Source: Halarcobacter sp. (GTDB taxonomy: Bacteria > Campylobacterota > Campylobacteria > Campylobacterales > Arcobacteraceae). From it: a stretch of DNA of 64,000 nucleotides. The DNA lies in the NCBI RefSeq assembly GCF_963676935.1, contig NZ_OY781470.1:1116001-1180000 (forward strand), given 5' to 3'. The position numbers were made by a program, and so were the translations under genes. Each line of letters starts with the position of its first letter. The stretch's first letter is position 1. Under the pieces are notes generated by a model. It was given only the letters and a program-made list of their open reading frames with translations, made no database searches and was not told the origin of the DNA. Positions 35,401 to 36,523 of the stretch are shown in pieces.

Positions 35401-36506
35401 TCTCAAACAATATCACTTTTGATAGTGGAGATAGTGTCACTTTAAATGCAACAGGAGCACAAATATCTGCCTATGATTTTGCAAATTTAGAAGCAGTTGG
35501 AGTTGATACACTTGATGCTAGTGATAACACACTTAATATCACATTTGAACAAGCATCAGGAAATTTAGAATTTACATCAGGTGACACTGTAACAATAGTT
35601 GATAGTAGTACAAACTTAAACACTTCAACAGATTTTACAACTATTAATTCAAATGTTGATGGTATTAATGCAACAGATGCAATAACTATTGATATTAGCC
35701 AAAAGAATTATTTAGATAGTAGAAGTATAGGTTTTGATAGTGGAGATAATATATCCTTAACAGATAGTACAAATGTAGATAGTTTTACCCTTGATAGTTT
35801 CAATTATGATTCAATTGATATGGGAAGTGGTGATGATACACTTAATGTAGATGGAAATAATTTAAGCCTTGCAGATACTATAGATGGTGGAACAGGTATA
35901 AATACCTTGAATATCACTTCAAATGGTAATATGACAGATGTTGATTTTACAAACATAAGCAATTTTGATACCTTGAATTTAAGTTCAAGTGATGATAGTG
36001 TAACTTTAGGAGAAGAAGCAGTTGGCTCAGGAATAGCTTCAGATGTAAATGGATTAGGTGGTAATGATGATTTTGTATTAGATTTTACAAACTTATCTTT
36101 CGATGATGATTCATTACAATTTGATATTGATGGTGGAAGTGGAACAAACTCTGTTTCTATAACAGATGCCTCAGTATTATTAGGTGCAGAAGAGCAGTTT
36201 GGAGACAACTCTACATTTGAAAATATCTCTAGTCTTGATTTAACAGGATTAGATTTTGGAACTACTAGTGATGAGTTTGAGTTTACTCTTTCTGATTCAC
36301 TTTTAGATGCTTGGAATGGTTCAGGATCAAACTTCACTCTTAAATTAAATGCTAGTGATGCAGAACATATTAAATTCACCGATGTAAATGGTATCACATA
36401 TGATAGTGATAATGATGGAAATACTGCAACTGGTGATAGTGGAAATGTTATTTCAAGTGGAACATATGATTTAGGTAATGTTGATTTAGATATAGTTTTA
36501 GTTTAG
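5424..36506 (+). CDS. Giant RTX adhesin, type I secretion substrate (10,360 residues)
   Basis: A single uninterrupted frame, roughly 1 MDa, extremely rich in D, G, N, S and T; I noticed no cysteine. Residues 1-110 form a small head (PGDLVDFKIPGLNLEDLDYQ), which I read as the retention end of LapA/BapA-type adhesins. About 115-210 is an acidic Ser/Asn-rich linker, and about 210-455 a beta-rich region. Residues 456-8552 hold about 75-80 modules, each made of RTX nonapeptides (GGxGNDTLxG) followed by a DTVDYS strand, a VDL strand and a DTLxxIENVIGS strand. Residues 8553-10360 form a different tail with two more repeat classes. The last residues, LGNVDLDIVLV, end hydrophobic as type I signals do. 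No signal peptide is present, as expected. The head should stay in the envelope while the rest is displayed outside for surface or cell adhesion and biofilm formation (family inference). Exporter genes follow 17 bp downstream. Confidence 0.93.
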   Translation: MATDNNYIKYQNKSVRIIGKPAKGENVSVYVRPGDLVDFKIPGLNLEDLDYQLVGGDIVIDIPGEGTFTFVSMALMGYNDTPPRFLSSSGKELSLSDILSNIEEINALPIDSLVSSVDVNIPDNTAKKTEEGDATENNPQSTPQIIIQQVEDVSENDFISELEAEDDFEIPPEDAPEVIENDYTSFEDNSSSNSSSNDKEEESVTEGSKPTLTFDIDIQHIESSTSNSFEGTTRVFTVEGGGGISYANYYPATEETVTNLNIPEMLKQTDSETLDYRNINNTLADKVVINADSSDYFDSDTISRTIELTPNSPEGYEIQEIVISSNNFPDDFVIENATRSGNNWILTRDDPETDAIEGFTVNTSGNIEFNFSVSSLQNDDFSFTVEATTIFDIENIPEDKREGFEVPVDTELTYDNEYGINFREIANTNQSSEYMFEPFANSNGKVITSGFVVTTNLNDNIIYGSETLVNTINGGLSNDTITTGVNDDTIYGNSGNDTITAGLGDDVVDGGADNDTLDYSSIDNDNNIGIDGNLTTGVVTGNGTDTVSNIENIIGTQDNDILTGNDVVNILKGENGADTLFGLEGNDTLEGGTGNDTLEGGLGDDLLKGGAGKDTVSYANATSSNNNGVTVRLEADENNPGLGSATGIDGIDTLWNFENITGSNYDDTLIGNSSNNTLLGLDGDDSIIGDTGDDYIDGGDGIDTVDFSNVSTGSGEVVNLYLNEASGGDGVDDIYNVENIIGTKYIDTITGDDEDNILDGYRGDDILIGDLGDDTLIGGSGNDTLSGGLGDDIITGSEGIDTVDYSDITTGGVRVNLGIQTSQDTKNAGNDTISEVENLIGTSYSDTIWGSTGDNSIETRNGDDTIYSSTGRDVINGGSGEDLLSFETSTNKIIVDLSVSSEQSTGNGELTISNIEDLRGSNQSDTLLGNSSSNEIYGLDGDDTIYGKEGADSLYGGLGDDTISGGLGNDIIDGGINSSLGDTVDYSSAVGAVRLTLANTGLDAIANIGSESDIVRNIENIIGSNYNDTLGGNADNNSISSGSGDDTLLASDGNDDFVGGIGSDTVDYSSRTASIDVTLNESAPSNVVNGAYTDTVYQVENITGSQNDDKIVGDGQTNILRGQEGDDTISGGKGNDYLDGGENGETAGDTVDYSYIDSVITDTLGVRVDLSTNTGIDLNTNDRDFLTNFENVVGTKHSDTLYGNSDDNILDAGFGNDILKGGAGDDTFLGGDGIDSVDYSDVTQDLNVDLNSLTPREVAVGQGTDTYNSIEGVIGGSGDDTLIGTNGANSIVGGSGDDTLISQGVTDTTNGDTDYLDGGANTSSGDWVSFGFTTNNISLDLSNTSTQNTGVGKLVISNVENVAGGFGDDILNGNDEDNTLQGGFGNDTLIGNGGNDVLDGGKDSDSHRVTISNTGLTFTLVVGTLIFTTTAAAEDTMLDDIISQFNAANTDGSLGTIIKDGNELLIQTSQTVNVTNGTDTASTFEDVVDYSTLNLESIDVDLTKSTQQVNISDGSTDTLIDIERIKGSNQDDNISGDANNNIFEGGLGNDTLIGLAGDDTLLGGAGDDIINGGIGSDIMDGGIGNDTFISSINDGIDSINGGSGSDTVDYSTETGAINVTLDGLNTSTVYIDTVANDKIENIENIISGSADDTLVGDSNDNTFIANAGNDTLSGGTGDDYLDGGNEADTTSGDDWVDYSNATGTGVTVDLNKTSAQTISVTEGDDTIVNIEHIKGSDLGDTLIGNDEDNTLDGGLGDDTLKGNAGDDSFIGGSGTDTVDYSDVTEDLNVDLGTLTGTQKVADGQGFDSFDSIEGVIGGSGDDTLKGTTSKNVLGGSAGDDTLIGFGGDDTIDGGAGNDTIDFSYTSNNIVLDLSNSSVQTTTEGNLLVTDVENIQGGSGDDTLTGSTSQNTLLGGDGNDTLIANANNNVLNGEGGTDTADYSNISTGVGIKADLDTGLADQVEYNLSLVDTLIDIENIKGTKNSDEIIGDTSDNVVNLFEGMASGDTISGGSGNDTIYGNNISNDISGGIDGDDTLSGGTGDDSIYGQGGDDTLIGNDGDDILDGGIGSDTVDYSYLDTSSVGIDVDFVNNTATDGTYTDTLINIENATGTINDDSFIMKEGTTANTIDGKAGTDLIDYSNYSTSINVDLSLATAQAIATSDNDTILNVENLIATTLDDTITGSSLNNSIDGNEGNDTFFSSAGNDILNGGIDALSDDIDIADYSNLNQRIVVTNGNSVDKNDGSTDTLIDIEEIQGTDYLDTMTGSSSTDIFKGGASSDTLYGEDGEDTLYGEDGDDVLVGGLGNDELRGGNNLTTGDTVDYSSRNEGVNLILNSGTGTAYIDTLNDGLQGTSTGEEEDNLYGIENIIGSSVNDIIVGDANKNTISGNSGNDSIDGGAGNDELLGGAGDDTITGSAGNDNILGETGDDTFIDTDFIGDTIDGGDNTSVGDTMDYHNLSESIQVNLNDSNTSSVFVQVGSDTANHRIENIENIIGTDELDIIHGNSSDNSFEGRNGNDILDGESGDDILSGGNDNDTLLGGEGDDTLQGDAGDDVLKGGAGNDVLEGGAGNDTADFSDATAGINVDLAATGSTPVNIGAGLGSDTFDSIEGVIGGDFDDILKGTSSQNTLIGGAGNDTLYGLGSNSGADYLDGGEGDEDFVSFNYTSPVDINVDLSKETAQDTDGVNGDDLIIKNIENVEGGGGKDTITGNSSDNTISTLAGDDTIFVSGGDDYIDGGNGNETLGDTVDYTTANGITVTIQNDDSIEVIKSNGTDTLVNIENLVASNGDDVLNGNDSKNVLYGGAGDDTFDGKDGDDSLYGESGNDTFVGGLGNDHIDGGADIDTVDYSNRADGIDLTLVNKAGTAYIDTFDDGIKVHTSGEEEDTLTNIENVIGSQDHDYIEGDIYSNIIKGEAGDDTLKGGAGDDTIEGGIGSDTIEGGAGADTLYGQEGNDSFVQNSGETNGDVIYGGSEADTSRGSDTVDYSSSNQGIIVNLNGTGLSSVTIGSSINDHYLSNIENIIGTTANDTIEGDSVDNILNGFDGIDTISYANTSSSVIVNLGADINSDINFDSNSNLISASSGQSATSGTDTLTAFENIVGSAHADTLIGDSGTNTIDGGVGDDLLLGGAGSDSFIGGVGNDTVSYALESSVDASLRDGTGLVGTDTDQFTDIENIIGTTGNDTIEGDENNNTLIGGAGTDTLSYAGATSSDNTGVTVDLSLNTVVTINDGTDVISGFENLIGSTKNDILTGDSGINTIDAGNGDDTLKGGAGADILNGQNGNDTFIIDDTNIDNANDQIDGGANTDTIDYSAINSSYHINVNLSVPTAEVLNGAVTLDSDTLTSIENVIGSSNDDTITGDAQNNKLEGLDGDDIIDGGAGEDSLLGGAGDDLFIQRDGETTNDVINGGINNLGGDTVDYSNVNANISVNLLDGVASTVNLSSSADHTIQNIENITGSSLNDTLVGNSSVNTLLGGAGDDTIDGGAGEDYLDGGTSTAVGNTLTYDSSTHSVRVDLSTNSAITDLDGDGFSYDGSGTNTDVDDEQDTIYNFKTAKGSDYDDILIAGDTGNTLLGSGGNDTLISGASDDYLDGGENSDTFILGNNEALNGSDTILGGTGKDTADYSGITDSSRSISVELEASEVKTVTINGAANDTLQDVENVIGGAGNDSIIGDGNVNTLVGGSGDDFLDGADGKDLLSGGAGNDSILGGDKEDTIYGDAGNDILNGEEGADSLYGGDGDDTLSGGLGIDYLDGGAEGPVGDSVDFSAESGKLDVNFRNVDGNGYSQAYLDNVGDDYLKDIENIRGTNQDDYIGGNASNNTIITLNGNDTIVGDGGNDYLAGGEGDDIFKAGIDVNGDKTLEDADDGADFIDGGSLSETNGDTIDYSAISQSINVTLNGSNDATVIVGDLDSNNTVGDYKDDTVRNIENVIGSSVDDTISGDINNNTLQGAAGADTLYGAGGNDVLDGGDDIDTTDYTQASSSIVVDMGVSAGEVTNDGDGGVDNLVDIERVIGSNFDDSMTGDDSNNTFIGADGYDKFYGTKGDDVYYSGNLDSSGTHILDGDYSKVDYSNGETGKIYVDLSDTTSDGTNNYAEVLKLNSANSSDVDFANADYTDRVYDIVNITGTNSNDTIIGNSENNYFKGEGGNDTLVGNDGSDILEGGDGQDLFIVTGAQDGVDIINGEGDIDTVDYSALGVGNEITITLNGADTLANLSINGTADIDEIQNVENVIGTQGADTVTGNSDANTIYGQAGNDQINGNAGNDSLYGEDGDDTLKGGFGDDYINGGANGSEGDTVDYSDATSGVTVNMSGSSVSVGAGLGTDTLVDIENALGSDYDDTFITNENADNKFYGGNNGAAGDTVDYSSRLTDANDKIVADLTSGNVDIYNDGAVTPNATDTLFDIENVTGSSGNDTISGDVNNNTILGLSGNDNISGNDGIDYLDGGTGLDDRVDYSYSNEGVTVDLENDTGYINAGDNDTLIGFENVTGTTGNDTIILKSNAGLLIGVENEIDGNSGDNDTVSYENYTDDLTIDMTAGATATGDNDILTSIENAVGGTGDDTFISDTSIDNEFDGNTGQDTVDYSSSTNTVAVTLTGSTAANVTLGNGTVDSVKNIENVIGGTANDTIVGDTNNNTLEGNAGLDTLSGGAGNDYLDGGSDDDSLYGQGGLDTIYGDAGNDYIEGGSDNDLIYGDDLANNESGNDTLLGESGDDTIYGGKGDDVLDGDVGNDTLEGGEGNDTLRGGQNNDILNGNDGIDTVDYQYASGSVTVDLGDDGTTSQNIGAAEGFDKLVNIENVIGSNYDDTFYGANDVANIFTGGVSEAGEVNGDTVDYSTSLDQSADSINVDLSVSGTVTVTDADGSGVADTLVDIENITGSAGDDYIGGDSDNNTLKGEAGNDTLRGDAGDDYLDGGTGSDTVTYAGESLNVVVDLDNDVATGTGIGTDTLIDIENVIGGDANDTIIMKEGAIANDIKGGLGSDTISYENYTASGVDVNLSTTASQTVATGDNDTLESIEDIIGSDLDDTFIGSTDDNTIDGNAGSDTFIAGTDVNNDGNLDAWSDDGADTYDGGAGVNDWIDYSVITGDGVNGANGIEVALDTTNPTTVTVQGQAGVDTIVNVEHISGTQDSDIIQGDMANNSLLGNAGADQINGGAGADKIYGGSDDDTLLGESGNDTLYGETGDDTLTGDVGDDIIYGGDDTTDSGSDTVDYTNALESLTITLDTNLNIDNEFGNYDAVGTSDGASGEQGQGDDILYGIENVIGSNYASDIVYGSHSNNIISTLASADTITGYNGNDTIDAGTGDDLIYASATNDGADTIDGGAGSDTLDYQVITDDITVDFAAANIDANLSVNTGDTDLVRNVENILSGSGDDNISGNNDSNTIVGNAGNDTISGEAGIDKLYGDAIDGTGSGNDTVSYEYTSNDAEINLDTETAYISVTDNDIISSFENVIGGSGNDTITGNSLANILQGGAGDDTFAGLAGDDTIYGGTTSTDISTQDTIDYTSQGRIITTLGEGASVSVGTSGETDTIYGIENVIGSNSGNDTITGDANNNTILGQAGDDTLKGGAGADKLDGGSGDDLFIIDTDGDATGDEIIGGDNYDTVSYLGLSSGVTVDLSAGSVVTVDIGGNTHTLTEIEHLRGTNSADILTGDTNINRVEGMGGDDTIIGNAGSDQIFGGANEANSVGSGDDILDGKAGDDFIRGGDGADNIYGGDGKDTLYGEQGIDTIEGESGNDTIYGGDSADALNGGLGADTIFGEDGDDYITFDQADNSTDYVYGGTASADSDTTNGDTVDYSQAITGMTVNLAEGNAQGTATSADQGTDYLYGIENIVGSNLSNDTITGNSEINTLNGMGDDDTLYGEAGEDTLLGGSGDDELHGGDDADSIDGGLGNDIIYGDAGADTLVGNAGSDLFVATSASDGTDSIIGGTGSDTVDYSVITDNTNKIVAILNATGDSTVDILTGDDDTINGIENIIGTSGDDTFTGSALVNTLVGGDGIDEVRYDYDNGAGVLVNLQAGTATENGGIVDTLDTIENVVGSSYDDTFITNSGVVNTIDGGADVNGDLIDYSSRNSAINVTLNTSTQATVDIAGTTNDDIISNIEHVTGSTVNDTITGDSADNTLLGMAGDDTLAGAAGADYLDGGLGNDTLIGGAGADNLFGSEGNDLFTGTDFTADVIDGGNETDTSRGSDTVDYSSVNVSTTGINVTLNDNVVSSVTVDGDVDNHTIVNIENIKGTNLADTITGDSYTNSLIGNDGTDTINGGAGDDYIDGGANATGTETLIGGLGLDTIYGGTGVDYIDGGDDSDILDGGAGDDTLDGGAGNDALDGGDGDDTLIGGAGNDNLAGGSGSDTADYSNESASVSADISNFFAVGTSIGTDTFNSIENITGTNLGGESDKITGNDAANILKGLAGDDIISEMGGDDTVEGGAGNDYIYAGAGDDIIDGDDTDGATINGTSDTLDYSSIAINDDTGDTRDVDGTGVDTNVSDAYLGVEVDLSVTTAQRIHAEYGTDTITNIENVIGSDKGDFLAGNDSANILEGRAGNDYLIGLDGQDKLIGGSGNDTAEFTSGSQNVVIDMTKSQTDGSDNTYRIVNDGYGNAEYLDGVENIITGDGDDTIYGDAQANSISTGSGNDTIRGGAEADIIDGGADEDTADFSDLAYGVTVDLDTDNDENNAAEGTAVSNGKTDVLREIENIIGTERADNITGDYNNNTLYGGADNDTFKGLEGQDYIDGGTGTADTIDFSDGIKGIEVDLGATQTLGTDSTYRVKNDGFDNAEFISGVENIIGTSAADIITGDGNNNLLDGGASDDTLSGGAGSDTLVGQIGADTFIGGAGDDFIYGNDFNVASVDGDRDVVDYSSASNSIILNLSSSVSTINLLNESTTIIATQTAVGEGTDRLYDIQDVIGSNLADTLVGDDSDNSLLGNAGNDILIGGVGEDILFGQGDNDTILGGLDGDTIYGGSVTGGIHIDSGNDTVNYSYLTDTTAINVDLSLDDGDSSTNDEQEIKVIGNASRYDSVEGIENVVGTRNNDIIKGSDDFAEVNILDGYRGNDTFYASKGVDTFIGGDGVDTLDFSNIDVNNAGENAVIIDLGLEQATDDGYQNGGSAVVDTIRDIEIVIGTNGDDQLRGSSEANTLIGGQGDDTINGIAGANLLQGDEGADTIIGGSEIDTIEGGVGDDILAGGIGNDSIDGGTGNDIINQTNGTGDDSIDAGAGDDTIYSGQGDNIITGGDGIDTLTYEQITSTGIVANLGSGASNDYGTVTIGSDTDTLQDHIEVIKGSADTDTILGFNGTSVVGVNYDDTMYGRGSSDSIYGGIGDDTIYGENGDDTLSGQAGNDVIDGGQGTDTLDFSDADVAINVYLNQTDENNVAVAHHVMEDGFGGQDDVTSVEKIIGSSHNDIIKGTDAWNAINAGAGDDTIIATSGGDSINGGSNTTGVGGGDWLSFQALGSAVNAKMQDGQISGGLGSTTISEIENLLGSNFDDTLTGDANNNSLDGNLGNDTIDGGAGSDYLFGNDGDDTLIGGDGIDNYDGGSGQDFIDFYNVEASVDVNLSTSTVNEDGYGNTESGAISNIENINGTLNYADTLTGDNNNNIISGYGGNDTINGLGGFDTIYGGTGSDTINTGTDLDDTSEDVVYGEEGIDTITGNFDKAVIYGDSIGGSNAEEDWIDYSGSTSGITVDLGGNYTDSTYTLDSSNDALDGTYVKVINNDSPTDFDLISQIENIIGTDQVDILGGKAGEANSILAGDGDDTIFHSSSIGNNYVDGQAGSDWLSLEYYAVTVDLNDSTNGIYNIENILDKQSGSSRTIWGSTVDNTFIMYDGNDRVLGRAGDDVYDLGSGDDRADAGGGSDTLIGGSGLDTLDYRSYWTGNSVNIILQNTSIDLDDDGVADTTVNAVTRTINLSGLDTVDGDQIFFEITDSQNQKDYILREGDGTSDFERFYLSNRNDTFVGDQGDNIVNAYEGNDTVLGMGGDDTLYGNSGADLIFGGDNDDSINGDDGDDRLYGDAGNDRITGGENNDTIWGGTGNNNLYGNNGTDTIYDEEGTDYIDGGADEDTVIFKEGTQGVDVDLDAGNTTDAFGNVQTITNVENITATSMDDILKGENGVTNIIYGLGGNDTFTVTTSALGETGRLEGGDGTDDKVILTNNTDGSAGDANSNILVNPDSDSTNYDITVDMLIDNNIEFVSGGANNSTKIYDIENLDGSDKDDYIKADGKDNTINSGAGNDYIQGLAGDDYIDAGDGNDIVEGGVGDDTLDGGTGADTLVYTNSTSGVTVSLDAGTSTGTNIGSDTISNFENIVGSSSSDTLTGDNSLTVGNTIYGQGGTDNIYGLAGDDELHGGDNNDYIDGGTGNDTMYGDAGDDTFVTSAGDDTIDGGDNSDTVDYSTATGPLNVTLLDSGTTTIGVDGTDSLTNIENLIGTSADDIIIGESNNNTFVGNAGDDTLKGAGGDDNLQGGTGDDTLYSGTGTNIINGGEGGETTGDWINYTDVTSSVNIDLSSNTATGAVNDTINNIENVEMGDGDDTVQGDVYKNSLLGGDGNDTLSVSAATGSVTFNVTNNNGTTSGDGVGSDNFESFENFIGSSYADTFNTTAVDNITFNASGGIDKVDYSGMTTNVTVTVNNSSSITVNDGTNEDTLSNVEHLITGEGADSYVLSGINNIDTLDAGDGTDTLSVTTSMDLSSVELINFEEILAQNNQVITVSATALNNENLKLHTQGNGQIIVETTSNLDDHNFDNISVYNEDGTGTITLNVTSDIDLSTKNIEGTSGNIFDEFDVNSGVTLTIESTQIDGETLDAVGNGDIIINATTTASDHDFDNLTNTGNGDITLNVDSSINLTSQNLGVINRYDVAASQTLTLLNTQLTGVMIIAGAGAINLNSATATENVDLSSIDNDNFTGTVTLNDGTGDNNITMSDKVDIVNLTTGNDTVNLGAGDDIVNISNTNLDSSDSIDGSDGNDTLNITSAGNVDLTTVSSIETVNLANGTNSVTVGTLNTTLEGGSGADTFKFTIAQLSNADIVNGNGGIDTLEFLDNGTINATQLANVDVENIVLADGGNDITVGTKDFNILGGSGDDTFNYAINDLSSDDVVNGNGGTNNITLTTSGQITSGDFSGVTNISDVNFSDGDDQITLSGSDSYLDGVSLNLGAGNNTVIYNDINTLTTSDTIVGGGTDTISFANSGTIDSADFANISGLDTVDFYTGNDTLNLSDNTLDGVNFILDNGNDNVNISSVNLSSSDTINAGNGTDSLNISDTNGTLTYNDADFTNLSGFETLNLSDGGDDTITVGTTQIANAGFTNYNGRGGDDNFIVNSTASLDNIDGGSGTDALTINTDNLDFSGVNITSIETLNVNGNTNLEGSLDASITTVNVAAGKTLTIDAASLDGVTVNNSGTLNITNLEANPSLDLSSIGGTVNASWSGDASFTGNIGNANLTVDSGTMTVTSGTINSASSIVVSSTLVADASKLVGSTISGTGILNVNNLDAVTNMDFTNLTVNTINADWSGTATYTGNLTNVDTLTISSGEMTVNGTQLTGQTLQGSGNLVVNANGTTDLSSLTNNLTGSLTINDSAGTDTITATSSDETINITSGGSDSVDAGAGNDTINLSQNATLIDGGNNSDTLNVTNTVSIGTLSNVETLDIQATNDISSWSLTDVNSLDVNNNDNSTSIEATMSLSQYTTLGSANITRGADDEITLTDVTGDISSNNLSDATSLVLSGNTIISAAQATQFGANISKNGFTLTVQDTSTNIEGNISTYVANGIDSVNATDNALDVTVSEANSGIGFDGSDTITVVDSQVNISAADFSTLQTNGVSQVDVSGTDTINVTVAQATAGLTFVDGTVNVVDNSTNIQNADFSDLATVGVDSVNAGGNSLNISLSQATAGIDFTLADTVTITGSNGAALVSNIGNYGTNIDYLDANDNIATLSVSQASALDTAGTEFVAGDTVTISDSGTNISNADFTTFSSYVDNINVSDNNVTISKTQVDELISNNITFDSGDSVTLNATGAQISAYDFANLEAVGVDTLDASDNTLNITFEQASGNLEFTSGDTVTIVDSSTNLNTSTDFTTINSNVDGINATDAITIDISQKNYLDSRSIGFDSGDNISLTDSTNVDSFTLDSFNYDSIDMGSGDDTLNVDGNNLSLADTIDGGTGINTLNITSNGNMTDVDFTNISNFDTLNLSSSDDSVTLGEEAVGSGIASDVNGLGGNDDFVLDFTNLSFDDDSLQFDIDGGSGTNSVSITDASVLLGAEEQFGDNSTFENISSLDLTGLDFGTTSDEFEFTLSDSLLDAWNGSGSNFTLKLNASDAEHIKFTDVNGITYDSDNDGNTATGDSGNVISSGTYDLGNVDLDIVLV
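6789..31079 (+). repeat. RTX module array of the giant adhesin
   Basis: Protein-level tandem array, about 8,100 residues. Each module is about 80-130 residues: two to six calcium-binding nonapeptides (GGAGNDTLxG type), then xDTVDYSxxxxGVxVDL, then DTLxxIENVIGSxxDDTITGDxxNNTL. By eye I count about 75-80 DYS/DFS/SYE-type modules. At the DNA level, GGTGGAGCTGGAGATGAT-like strings recur throughout, with enough codon variation that few long exact repeats are evident. Some modules occur in related groups far apart in the gene (see findings). Confidence 0.9.
9642..9887 (+). other. Non-RTX insertion inside one adhesin module
   Basis: Adhesin residues about 1407-1488 split what would be a normal DGGxxxDxVDYS junction. 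The inserted 82 residues contain TISNTGLTFTLVVGTLIFTT, then a helical stretch MLDDIISQFNAAN and DGNELLIQTSQTV. This alternation of strand, helix and strand, and the hydrophobic composition, is unlike any other module in the array. I do not recognise the fold. Confidence 0.6.
32217..33317 (+). repeat. Tail repeat class 1 of the adhesin (about 70-80 residues)
   Basis: Five or so tandem units at adhesin residues about 8932-9298 follow the pattern GxGDDxxNxxxxNLSSxDxIxGxxGTDTLxxxxxGxIxxxDFANxxxxExVNLSDGxDxITxG. They replace the DYS/IENVIGS modules but keep degenerate calcium-loop-like GNGGxDT turns. One more unit stands alone near the C-terminus at about 35820-36015 (SGDDTLNVDGNNLSLADTI to SSDDSVTLG), beyond the class 2 repeats. 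Confidence 0.7.
34557..35774 (+). repeat. Tail repeat class 2 of the adhesin (eight units of about 50 residues)
   Basis: Eight consecutive units of 40-55 residues at adhesin residues 9712-10117 follow the pattern VDxxNAxDNxLxIxxxQAxxxxxFxxGDTVTIxDSxTNIxxADFxxLxxxG. Examples begin IDSVNATDNALDVTVSEA, VDSVNAGGNSLNISLSQA and VDTLDASDNTLNITFEQA. They contain no RTX nonapeptides, so they form a calcium-independent beta domain just before the secretion end. The first and last units are the most diverged. Confidence 0.75.
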
Positions 36507-36523
36507 AAAAATTAGGAAAGTAA

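Noticed and set aside
5424..36506. Many open frames of 60-197 codons on the minus strand and shifted frames across the adhesin
   Set aside because: They are shadows of the GAT/GGT/ACT-rich repeat coding; their translations are low-complexity His/Leu/Tyr or Ser/Pro strings with no ribosome binding sites.
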